In this document: in pieces, positions 41,286-49,213 of the stretch
How positions within the stretch are numbered: position 1 is the stretch's first letter
Layout of the letters: each line of letters opens with the position of its first letter
NCBI GenBank assembly: GCA_028768525.1
Contig: CP054837.1
Coordinates: 4,336,001 to 4,400,000 of the forward strand
Direction of reading: 5' to 3'
Source of the DNA: Desulfobacter sp.
GTDB taxonomy: Bacteria; Desulfobacterota; Desulfobacteria; Desulfobacterales; Desulfobacteraceae
Length of the DNA stretch: 64,000 nt
Notes under the pieces: generated by a model
Database searches by the model: none
What the model was told of the DNA's origin: nothing
The model's input: only the letters and a program-made list of their open reading frames with translations
Program-made: the position numbers and the translations under genes

Positions 41286-42041
41286 TCAGGCCAATGCCGG
41301 GCCCAGGGCCTGGACAATGAGGATGCCGGCCATCAGGGCCAGCAGGCGCCGCAGCCATTTCCTGTAGACTGCCCCCGGAATCCGGTCCCTCAGGGCCATG
41401 GCTCCGGTCATGATTCCCAGGGCCAGGACTGCCAGCGGCAGTGCGGTTTTTAACACTTCCGGGGTGTACAGGCCCGCAGAGAGAAATACCGTTCCCTGGG
41501 TCAGTTTGCCCAAGAGAAAACAGAGGTTGAAGACCTGGATCATGGCGGTTTTATCCATTTTGACCTCAAGGGCGAAGATGACCAGGGCCGGGAGCATTAC
41601 GTTCACCGTGCCTCCCAGGATGCCCGCGGATATGCCGAAGACGGCTGTGGCGGCAGCGGGATGGGCCGGTATCCAGGAAAAGCCCAGGCCCAGGCGTTCA
41701 GCGTTGAGATAGAGGATGATGACCCCGGCAAGAAGCGGCCGGAAGAGTTCCGGCGGCGCCAGGATCAACAGCCGGGTGCCCATGAAGGAACCAGCCATAC
41801 CGTACAGGGCCAGGGGCCAGTACCGGCCGATGCTCCTGCCCCATCCACCCCCACGGATAACGTTGGCCGCATTGATGAATACCGTGGGCAGCACCAGGAT
41901 CAGTACGGCGGTTTTTACATCGGCGGCCATGGCCAGCAGCGGGGTGGCCACCAGAGGAAATCCAATGCCCACGACGCCGTGGACTACGGCGGCAAAGGCG
42001 GTGATGGCGGTATATAAAATGAGGGTGGCTATGGGCTCCAT
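41286..42041 (-). CDS. second TSUP-family (TauE/SafE-like) permease
   Basis: About 251 residues with eight predicted hydrophobic segments; HGVVGIGFPLVATPLLAM and AGILGGTVNVMLPALVIF stand at the two repeat positions. It is only distantly similar to the TSUP protein at 39937. The start is uncertain: ATG 42041 gives a normal N-terminus but has no good ribosome site, and a TTG at 42080 would add 13 residues. No regulator or pathway gene is attached to it. Confidence 0.82.
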   Translation of the reverse strand: MEPIATLILYTAITAFAAVVHGVVGIGFPLVATPLLAMAADVKTAVLILVLPTVFINAANVIRGGGWGRSIGRYWPLALYGMAGSFMGTRLLILAPPELFRPLLAGVIILYLNAERLGLGFSWIPAHPAAATAVFGISAGILGGTVNVMLPALVIFALEVKMDKTAMIQVFNLCFLLGKLTQGTVFLSAGLYTPEVLKTALPLAVLALGIMTGAMALRDRIPGAVYRKWLRRLLALMAGILIVQALGPALA

Positions 42042-42161
42042 GACAGGGAAAGGTATATCAAGGCTGCCATTTGCAAACAATATTTATTCTGTTTTTATTT
42101 TTTACTGCCAAGTTTCTGTCGGTGCGGTAAAATCTGTCCAGGTCACAGAGATTGTTCCGAA

Positions 42162-43112
42162 TCAGAACAGAGGGCGATTGGGGTCAGGTAAAATAGCATC
42201 GCCGCCTATATTTTTAACAGCAGTGATAAAATCAAGCTCCCTGACGATTTTGGTCTGACACCTTTCATCGTGTTTCTTCCTATGCATAACAGTCTCTATT
42301 TTTCTTCCATAGGTGGAGTAAACCCATGCCGGTGAAGCTTGGGCCCCTATAATCAGGTAATCAAGCTTTTTTATGGCCGTGTTGTGAGGGGAACCGCCAA
42401 GCTTTTCAATCACTGAAAAAAGATCTTTTCTTTTGCCGGATGCTGCCGGCCCCGTAAGGCAGAATTTTTTCCCTTTAAAGGTTATTCTGGGCGCCTTTTC
42501 GCAAATAGAAGATATTGATTTGAATATTGGAGCGGGCGACCTCATGTGACAATTTAGCCAGTATTCATCATCGTGGAGATGCGGTTCGTCAATTAATTGC
42601 TCTTCGAAATCTGAAAAGAATTCTTTTAAAAGACGGTGCTCTTCGGTGTCTATCTTTCCATCATTTAAGATGGTTTGAATATGGGCTCTTAATTCGTTTA
42701 TCGGCCACCAGTCGTGCAGCCCTTCGTAGTCCAAAAGCCACTCTTCAAGCCCCTCAAGCTCTTCCTCTGTGATGGATCGGTCGCAGATAATGCCTGAAAA
42801 AATACCATGCAACCGCCTGATTACCTGGGTGAAATTTTCCAAATAACCTTTTTCATTTAATGTTTCAGCACACCATTCAAGCAGGTCTTCCCGCTCTTGT
42901 TCGTCAATCACCTCATCTTCCAGAATTTCTTCAAGCAATAAGCTGAGCCCTTTAAATGGCTCCGTTTCTCTCATCGCTTCGTGTATATCAATCCAATTTT
43001 TAAGCGCAATTATCTCTTGATCCCTGACTTTATAATCAATAGATATGCCCTCGATGATACCGTAGAGTCGTTCGATGGAATTTTTGATGTAATTTTTTGT
43101 TGCAATTGACAT
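42162..43112 (-). CDS. TerB-like protein with a C-terminal BRCT domain
   Basis: About 316 residues. The N-terminal two thirds are acidic helical repeats of the TerB kind (ILEDEVIDEQEREDLLEWC, RSITEEELEGLEEWLL, DGKIDTEEHRLLKEFF). The last 110 residues form a BRCT domain (GKKFCLTGPAASGKRKDL, then KKLDYLIIGAQAS), of the DNA ligase/RFC type. Similar proteins may act at DNA ends or breaks, but no function is proven. The gene is richer in AT than its surroundings, which suggests transfer. Start: ATG 43112 follows GAGGGG by five bases; a GTG at 43118 is also possible. Confidence 0.75.
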   Translation of the reverse strand: MSIATKNYIKNSIERLYGIIEGISIDYKVRDQEIIALKNWIDIHEAMRETEPFKGLSLLLEEILEDEVIDEQEREDLLEWCAETLNEKGYLENFTQVIRRLHGIFSGIICDRSITEEELEGLEEWLLDYEGLHDWWPINELRAHIQTILNDGKIDTEEHRLLKEFFSDFEEQLIDEPHLHDDEYWLNCHMRSPAPIFKSISSICEKAPRITFKGKKFCLTGPAASGKRKDLFSVIEKLGGSPHNTAIKKLDYLIIGAQASPAWVYSTYGRKIETVMHRKKHDERCQTKIVRELDFITAVKNIGGDAILPDPNRPLF

Positions 43113-43579
43113 AAGCACCCCTCAGAAAATGATAGAAGATATAACCGCCATATCACCCGCGATTGGAGATGTAAACCCCTACCATCTGTTTTCCCAGGGC
43201 CTTCGCGTCTATACATGATAAAAAAAGGAGGACGTGATTAAACCGTTTTTATTGTTTCTTGATAAGCGGGCATAACCCGGCCGCAGCACGGGGGAGCGCT
43301 TCCGTTTTTGCATTCCCTGTCGTCCTGACCGGGAATGCAGTGAATGAACGGCCGTCTTTGCCGTCCTGGCAGTCGGCAGTTCATACACCACTCCATCGCT
43401 CCCCCGCACCACGGCCTGGCCACCCAGATAAACCCGGACCAATTCCCAGGTTTCCAGGGCGATACCTTTCCCCTTGCTTTCCGGGTGCAGATCAAGATAA
43501 TGTCCAAAAAAATTGAATGGAGATTTCAACACTTGAAAAGTATCATACACCACATGTTGAGCTTCAAAGGAAAATAATA
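43113..43579. other. gene-poor stretch, possible remnant
   Basis: No gene can be supported here. A minus-strand open frame of 114 codons (43209-43553) has no ribosome site or recognisable domain and overlaps the promoter area of the acetyltransferase. TGCATTCCC (43309-43317) and GGGAATGCA (43331-43339) form a nine-base hairpin. An AAAAGGAGG-like sequence near 43225 is not followed by a usable start codon. The composition fits decayed mobile or coding DNA. Confidence 0.35.
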
Positions 43580-44011
43580 ATGATAACCATTAACGAGTCG
43601 AATCGATACGCTGAACTCATCAATCTTTTCATTGAAAATGAATTAGAATTTACAGAAAAGGATAAACAGATTCCAGGTACGGTGGCCAAGTACTGGGAAG
43701 CACTCGATGATGGAAAGCTTATTGGTGGTTGCGTTTTGGGCCTGCGGGAAGGGGTATACATCCTTGAAGGCATCGCAACAGATGCAGATTACAGAAAAAA
43801 ACGTGTGGGAAAACAACTCCTTTGTGAAGCAGAGACCTATCTCAAAACATTAGGCGCCAGGAAATTATATTTGTGTGCAAAGGCTCCCGGTTTCTTTAAA
43901 ACTCAGGGTTTCTTGGCAATCGATAGAGAAAACGCCCCTCAATTCGGATGCATAAACTGTGACCAGTTTGGAATCAAGTGTTTCCCGGAAGTAATGATGA
44001 AAGATTTATAG
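43580..44011 (+). CDS. GNAT-family N-acetyltransferase
   Basis: A 143-residue acetyltransferase. GGCVLGLREGVYILEGIATDADYRKKRVGKQLLCEAE (spanning about residues 50-90) contains the acetyl-CoA loop RKKRVGKQL, and the C-terminal LYLCAKAPGFFKTQGFLAI matches the ArgA-like end. The AT-rich composition resembles the TerB-BRCT gene. The substrate is unknown. Start: ATG 43580 with AAAGGA eight bases upstream; the open frame extends to 43517 without support. Confidence 0.8.
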   Translation: MITINESNRYAELINLFIENELEFTEKDKQIPGTVAKYWEALDDGKLIGGCVLGLREGVYILEGIATDADYRKKRVGKQLLCEAETYLKTLGARKLYLCAKAPGFFKTQGFLAIDRENAPQFGCINCDQFGIKCFPEVMMKDL

Positions 44012-44138
44012 AGGATGTCAACCGATCAGAGTGGGGGGATTTCTTTGTTGCGGATGTTGCTTTTCCCTGTGGGCTTTCCTATACTGCAGATGATCCACTG
44101 TAAATAATTGTGTCTAAACAGTTATACCGTTTTTAGCT

Positions 44139-44942
44139 ATGATGAAATTTTATATTTCAGTCCTTATCTGTTCATTGATGCTATCCATGGCCGCCGCTGA
44201 TGAGATAACGGTGGTGGGGGATGATTGGCCGCCGTTTAATCATATTGCCGGAGCGAAAAACGAAGGGTACATGATTGACATTGCCAGGGCCGTATTTGTG
44301 GCCGAGGGCCATGGGTTTCATTACCTGGTGCTGCCTTGGAAAAGAGCCCTCCGTGAAACCCGGAGAGGAAGGTACACTGCGGTTGTCGGGGCGTCAAAAA
44401 CAGATGCAAAGGGATTTGTTTTTCCCTCCCAGGAACTGGCCAGGAACTATCTGGCGTTTTATACGAAAAAGGGAACCCCCTGGCAGTACAAGGAGCCGTC
44501 ATCGCTCAAGCAGATAAAACTGGCCACCATCGCCAGTTATGACTACCGGCCCTGGCTCAATGAATATGTGGCGTCGAATCTGGACAATCCGGAAAAAGTC
44601 TTTGTGAATTTCGGCCTGAATCCCCTGGAGAAAAACCTGCGGCTGCTGATGGCCGGCCGGGTGGATGCGGTGGTGGACAATGACGCGGCGATCCGGTTTG
44701 TTGCCAGACAGATGAACCTGGGGGATAAAATTCAGTTGGCAGGGCAGGGCACCCTGCCCTCATTTTGCTACATTGCTTTTTCTCCGGGCCTTGACCGTTC
44801 CAAGAGTTACGCCCGCATTTTGTCCAGAGGGATTGCGGAAATGAGAAAGAGCGGCAGGCTAAAACAGATTCTGAACAAATACGACCTTGAGGACTGGCGA
44901 TCGCCGACGGGGAATCCGGCCGGCACCAGTGATACCGATTAG
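44139..44942 (+). CDS. periplasmic solute-binding-protein-like protein (family 3)
   Basis: A 267-residue secreted protein. A signal peptide is evident at residues 1-20 (ISVLICSLMLSMAAA then DEITVVGDDWPPFNH). The fold is the amino-acid-binding SBP_bac_3 type: DWPPFNH, LPWKRALRETRRGRYTAVVG, AGRVDAVVDND. There is no ABC permease nearby, so it may be a stand-alone sensor-type or chemoreceptor partner. It is a paralogue of the next gene. No ribosome site is seen before the ATG. Confidence 0.8.
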   Translation: MMKFYISVLICSLMLSMAAADEITVVGDDWPPFNHIAGAKNEGYMIDIARAVFVAEGHGFHYLVLPWKRALRETRRGRYTAVVGASKTDAKGFVFPSQELARNYLAFYTKKGTPWQYKEPSSLKQIKLATIASYDYRPWLNEYVASNLDNPEKVFVNFGLNPLEKNLRLLMAGRVDAVVDNDAAIRFVARQMNLGDKIQLAGQGTLPSFCYIAFSPGLDRSKSYARILSRGIAEMRKSGRLKQILNKYDLEDWRSPTGNPAGTSDTD

Positions 44943-44963
44943 TCTGTCGGAAGGGGAAGTGTC

Positions 44964-44992
44964 TTGACCTCAAAATCCTTTACTTATATCAT
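44964..44992 (+). promoter_or_regulatory. sigma70 promoter placing the transcription start at the ATG (leaderless mRNA)
   Basis: TTGACC (44964-44969), 17-base spacer, TATCAT (44987-44992, five of six). The expected start point six to seven bases downstream is 44998-44999, the A of the ATG at 44999. No ribosome binding site lies in front of that ATG. Confidence 0.55.
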
Positions 44993-44998
44993 TCCCAT

Positions 44999-45760
44999 AT
45001 GAAACAGGTATTTTATATCATTCTTTTTGTTTTTTTATACGGAGAAGCCGCTTTGGGGGACACGCTGACATTGGTGACCCTGGAAAGCCCGCCGGCGGAG
45101 TTTTTCAGGGACGGACGGGCAATGGGGCGGAATGTGGATATTGCCCGTGAAGGCCTGAAACGGATGGGGATTGAGGCGAAGGTGCGGATCCTGCCCTGGA
45201 AGCGGGCCCTGGTCATGGTGGAAAACGGAGATGCCGACGGGATTATCGATGCCGCTTACAGCACTGAACGGGCCGAATTCCTTTATTATCCCCATGAAGA
45301 GGTCTATGTTGAAGAGTGGTACCTGTTCCGGCGGAAAGGGAGTCCACTGACCCTTGACAGGGATCTGGGCAATGCCGGACAGTTTACCCTGGGGATTTGC
45401 AGGGGATTTCAATACGGCGGATTGATCCAGGACGCCATTGAAAAAAAACGATTCAAAACATTCCAGGCGGTACCGGATAATGCAATGAATATAAAAAAGC
45501 TGGTGGGCGGCCGCTTCGACGTTTTTGTGGGGGTGAAGCTGACCATTTTATATCTGGCCGGAAAGATGGGCGTTGCCGGACAGATCGAGCCGGTGCCCAT
45601 GACCGAGACCGGCCGGCCCTACCTTTTAAGTGCTTCCAAAACCTATCTGGCTTTTTCAAAGAAAACCGTCACCCGGAAGACCGTAGACCGATTTTCCCTT
45701 GTCCTCAGAAAGATGAAGGATGAAGGGGAGGTCAGGCGTATTGAATCCCGGTATTACTAA
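44999..45760 (+). CDS. second periplasmic solute-binding-protein-like protein (family 3)
   Basis: A 253-residue secreted protein with a clear signal peptide (VFYIILFVFLYGEAALG, cut before DTLTLVTL). SBP_bac_3-type: ESPPAEFF, RILPWKRALVMVENGDADGIID, VGGRFDVFVG. It is similar in layout to the preceding gene (LPWKRAL is shared), so the pair arose by duplication. The transcript seems to be leaderless. Transport or sensory partner unknown. Confidence 0.8.
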   Translation: MKQVFYIILFVFLYGEAALGDTLTLVTLESPPAEFFRDGRAMGRNVDIAREGLKRMGIEAKVRILPWKRALVMVENGDADGIIDAAYSTERAEFLYYPHEEVYVEEWYLFRRKGSPLTLDRDLGNAGQFTLGICRGFQYGGLIQDAIEKKRFKTFQAVPDNAMNIKKLVGGRFDVFVGVKLTILYLAGKMGVAGQIEPVPMTETGRPYLLSASKTYLAFSKKTVTRKTVDRFSLVLRKMKDEGEVRRIESRYY

Positions 45761-45936
45761 ATTTCTTTCCACCTAAAAGTCCCGAAAGATTGGTTTCCTT
45801 TTCCGCACCATCCTGAATCATTGAACCGACCTGAGTTTACCGGCTTCAGGCGGCTTTGGTTTCCATTCTTTTCCCCATGTCCGAACAATCATCCGGAACC
45901 TCCCGGCCACCGCGGCTTTTATTGCTTTTTTACAGG

Positions 45937-45963
45937 TTAAGTTCCTGATTTCCCGGTCGATGG
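45937..45963 (+). promoter_or_regulatory. candidate sigma28 (flagellar) promoter before fliD
   Basis: TTAAGTTC, an 11-base spacer and GTCGATGG resemble TAAAGTTT-N11-GCCGATAA at roughly six and five of eight positions. It is 37 bases upstream of the fliD ATG. The spacing is exact but the boxes are imperfect. Confidence 0.35.
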
Positions 45964-45999
45964 CTGAATATATAAATCTGCCATTGGAGGAGGGAAATT

Positions 46000-47682
46000 A
46001 TGTCCACAGGATCAATAACAAGTCTGGGATTGGGATCGGGTCTGGATCTCCAGGATATCATGGATCAGCTCAGGGAGGCCGAAGAGGCCACCATCACGGC
46101 CAAGGAAACTGAAAAAACAGAGCTGCAGAACAAGTCCGATGCCTATAATACGGTGAATGCCAAATTGTTCTCCATTAAATCCGATGTATTCAACCTTTCC
46201 CTGGAATCCAACTTTCTGAGCAATTCCGTCTCGGTTTCCGATGAGGATGTGTTGTCCGCGACGGTCTCCGACGGCCTGGACGCATCCTCAAACCAGGTCA
46301 ATGTCACCAGCCTTGCCCAGCGAAACTCATGGGCGTCCGCAGCCGTTTCCAGCAGCTCCCAGGCCCTGTTTGACTCGCCTGAATCGGGCATTGCCGATCC
46401 CGATACCACGGCGGCAGTCAGCGGGGATGAAACCCTGACCTTTTACTACGGTGATACCGGTGATCCCCAGCAGATTGACATCAGTCTTTCAGCCGGCATG
46501 ACCCTCAGCGAGATTGTGGATGAAATCAACAATTCCTCTCAGAATACCGATGGGCAGGGCGGTCAACTGGTCAGCGCCTCATATGTGCTCGGGGACAGCG
46601 GGGACTATTATATCCGGCTGTCGGCAACTGACGGCGGCAACAGTGACGATTCCCGGGTTTCCGTATCCGGGTTCGACTGGGTGGTGGCGGACACCACCAT
46701 TGCCATCGGCCAGGGCAGCAGCACCATGTACCTGAGTGTTGCCCCCGGGACCACCTATGCCGGGATGGCGGAACTCATCAATGCCTCCGATGACAACCCC
46801 GGGGTCACCGCCGCCATTATTAATAACGGAGATACGGACAATCCCTACCAGCTCATCCTGACCTCAGACGACACCGGTGAAGACGGCCGGCTGACCCTCA
46901 CCGATTTCGATGTCATGACCGAAGCCACCGGCGCCGACGGGGCGTCTTTAAACGCAGAATTTTCTGTGAACGGCATTGCCTATTCCCGCCAGTCCAACAC
47001 CGGTATTTCCGATGTCATTGACGGGGTTACCCTGAACCTGAAAACCGTTGGGGAGACCACCGTGGGGGTTGAAGTTTCCCTGGACAACGTCAAGGATGAC
47101 ATCCTTTCAATGGTGGAGGGGATCAACAATCTTCTGGTTTACCTTGAGGGCGACGGGGATACCAGCGCCGTGGACGAGAGCGCGGGGGAGGCCGACAGCA
47201 CCCCCCTGGACGGGGAGAGCAGTGCCCGGAGAATCTCCTATGATATCCAGTCCCTTTTAACCACCGTCCTTGACCTGCCTGAAGGATATACCAGCCTTGC
47301 GGACATCGGACTTGAAATCGACAGCGACGGCACTGTCAGCATTGACGAGTCCGCACTGGATGACGCCATTGCCGCCGACCCCCAGGGGGTGGCAAGCCTT
47401 TTTTTGGGGGATGAAGACCTTGAGATCCAGGGCATGGCAGACCTTTTCAACGAAGCGATCACCAACATGGTCAGCACTTCGGGCATCGCCTCAACGGAAA
47501 TAGATGATGCCGAACTGAGGATTGAACGCATTGATGAATATATTGAAACGGAAACCGAACGCCTGGATAAAAAGTACGAAACCATGGCCGCCGAATTTTC
47601 CCGCCTGGATACATATATCAGTGAAATGAATTCCCAGGCCGACACCTTGGAGGCCCTGATTTCATCCCTCAGCGACGATTAG
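46000..47682 (+). CDS. fliD: flagellar filament cap protein FliD (HAP2)
   Basis: A 560-residue FliD. The N-terminus SITSLGLGSGLDLQDIMDQL and the C-terminal coiled-coil helix (RIERIDEYIETETERLDKKY then LDTYISEMNSQADTLEALI, in order) are the assembly ends; the variable middle faces outward. It caps the growing filament and inserts flagellin. It is somewhat longer than the Salmonella protein (467). The ATG has a strong GGAGGAGGG site. A terminator separates it from flgD, and no fliS gene follows. Confidence 0.9.
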   Translation: MSTGSITSLGLGSGLDLQDIMDQLREAEEATITAKETEKTELQNKSDAYNTVNAKLFSIKSDVFNLSLESNFLSNSVSVSDEDVLSATVSDGLDASSNQVNVTSLAQRNSWASAAVSSSSQALFDSPESGIADPDTTAAVSGDETLTFYYGDTGDPQQIDISLSAGMTLSEIVDEINNSSQNTDGQGGQLVSASYVLGDSGDYYIRLSATDGGNSDDSRVSVSGFDWVVADTTIAIGQGSSTMYLSVAPGTTYAGMAELINASDDNPGVTAAIINNGDTDNPYQLILTSDDTGEDGRLTLTDFDVMTEATGADGASLNAEFSVNGIAYSRQSNTGISDVIDGVTLNLKTVGETTVGVEVSLDNVKDDILSMVEGINNLLVYLEGDGDTSAVDESAGEADSTPLDGESSARRISYDIQSLLTTVLDLPEGYTSLADIGLEIDSDGTVSIDESALDDAIAADPQGVASLFLGDEDLEIQGMADLFNEAITNMVSTSGIASTEIDDAELRIERIDEYIETETERLDKKYETMAAEFSRLDTYISEMNSQADTLEALISSLSDD

Positions 47683-47731
47683 CCCGCTCCGCACCAAGCC
47701 GGCTGCCCTGCCGGCCAGACTTTTCTTTTCC

Positions 47732-47763
47732 AACGGCCTGCCTCACCGGCAGGCCGTTTTTTT
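47732..47763 (+). terminator. rho-independent terminator after fliD
   Basis: A perfect 11-base-pair stem, AACGGCCTGCC (47732-47742) with GGCAGGCCGTT (47748-47758), loop TCACC, followed by a run of Ts. Confidence 0.92.
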
Positions 47764-47796
47764 ATTTTTCCCCGGTCATAACTTTCCCCTTTACCC

Positions 47797-47809
47797 GGAA
47801 TAATATTCC
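47797..47809. promoter_or_regulatory. palindrome in the fliD-flgD intergenic region
   Basis: GGAATAATATTCC is a perfect inverted repeat around one base. The 397-base gap (47683-48079) otherwise shows no gene. The flgD operon promoter should be in it, but no sigma28 or sigma54 consensus fits well enough to mark. Confidence 0.35.
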
Positions 47810-48079
47810 CCTTTTACATCCAGCCCCATTTGGATGCGTGCGCGCCATTTTTCTGTTTTGGGCAATTGGTCCTGCCTGATTAATCCCGGGACTTTTTAAA
47901 TTGACCGGAATCTGTCTTCCGGCAGGGAGAAAATTGGCCTTAACAATCTTGCGGAACCGCTGTCTGTGCAGGCCTTCCATCGTTCCCAGATGGTATTTTT
48001 CTTGTTGTTTCCCATGGGTAGGGAAAAGCTGCCCTGTGCCTTTTTCCGACGGTTTTAACACTAATGAAAGGAAATACCC

Positions 48080-49192
48080 ATGTCAGTCTCATCCACCGGA
48101 ACCAATGCGCTGGATGCCATTTCCGCATCCTATCAACCCTATGAACAAACCACCGAAGAGACCGAGGATGCCCTGGGGCGGGATGCGTTTCTGACCATGC
48201 TGGTGGCCCAGCTGGAAAACCAGGACCCCCTGAACCCCATGGACGGAACGGATTTTTCGGCCCAGCTGGCCCAGTATTCCCAGCTGGAACAGCTCATGAA
48301 CCTCAATGAATCCATGGAATCCCTCATCAGCGCCCTTGAGGGCACCTCGGGCAAGGACCCCATGGAGTATATCGGCATGGAGGTTACGGGCACGGCCGAC
48401 ACCATGACCGTGGACGAGGGCACGGTCTCCGGCGGGTTCTACAATCTCACCGAACCCGCGGACGTGGCCGTCACCATCACCGATGCCGACGGCAGTGTGG
48501 TCAGGACCCTCTATCCTGGGCAGCAGGAAGCCGGTGCCTACCTGGTTTCCTGGGACGGGACCGACGCGTCGGGGGATGCCGTTGCCGACGGGACATACAG
48601 CTATACGGTCATGGCCGATTACGGCAGCGGATATGAAACCCTCTCCGCCTCATTGAGCGGCACCGTGGAAGGGGTGGCCTATAACAACGGCAAGGCCTAC
48701 CTGGTGGTCCAGGGCATTCTGCTGGATCCCGATGCCGTGACCTCGGCCACCAACCTTTCAGAAACCGCCGCAACGGGCCTGGCCACCTCACCCGCCGCCT
48801 ACCTGGGGCAGTCCATCAGTTCCACCGCTCCCATCGTTCTGGTGGAGGACGGGGCCGTGTCCGGATCCGGTTTGAGTTTTGAACTGGATACACAGTCCGA
48901 TGCCGTCATCAGCGTTTACGATGCCTACGACGAGCTGGTCCGGACCATTGAAATCGACGCCGATGACACGGCGGCAGGGGAAAACGCCGTTGTCTGGGAC
49001 GGGCTTTCGGACAACGGATACCAGGTTCAGGACGGGATGTATTACTACACCGTGTCCGCCGATGACGGCAGTGCATCCACCCCGGTGTCCGGGGAGGTGT
49101 CGGCCGTCAAGACCGTCAACGGCAGCCCCTATCTGGTCCTGGCGGATTCGGGCCGGCTTGTGTCCGTCTCCAATGTCACCGAGATTTTTTAA
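48080..49192 (+). CDS. flgD: flagellar hook-cap protein FlgD, enlarged
   Basis: A 370-residue FlgD; model FlgDs have about 230. The N-terminal assembly part (RDAFLTMLVAQLENQDPLNPM, FSAQLAQYSQLEQLM) is standard. Two copies of the Ig-like FlgD module follow, each with an internal VVRTLYPG/LVRTIEID strand and a SWDGTDASGDAVADGTYSYTV or VWDGLSDNGYQVQDGMYYYTV segment. It scaffolds hook polymerisation and is discarded afterwards. flgE follows after 21 bases. Confidence 0.92.
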   Translation: MSVSSTGTNALDAISASYQPYEQTTEETEDALGRDAFLTMLVAQLENQDPLNPMDGTDFSAQLAQYSQLEQLMNLNESMESLISALEGTSGKDPMEYIGMEVTGTADTMTVDEGTVSGGFYNLTEPADVAVTITDADGSVVRTLYPGQQEAGAYLVSWDGTDASGDAVADGTYSYTVMADYGSGYETLSASLSGTVEGVAYNNGKAYLVVQGILLDPDAVTSATNLSETAATGLATSPAAYLGQSISSTAPIVLVEDGAVSGSGLSFELDTQSDAVISVYDAYDELVRTIEIDADDTAAGENAVVWDGLSDNGYQVQDGMYYYTVSADDGSASTPVSGEVSAVKTVNGSPYLVLADSGRLVSVSNVTEIF

Positions 49193-49213
49193 CCCCTTTT
49201 AAGGAGACTTGTC

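Noticed and set aside
43209..43553. A 114-codon minus-strand frame that could be a small gene
   Set aside because: No ribosome site, no domain, and it overlaps the upstream region of the acetyltransferase. Kept only as a possible remnant.
47940..47965. A sigma54 promoter before flgD (TTGGCC...CTTGCGG)
   Set aside because: The GG and GC elements are 13 bases apart instead of ten.
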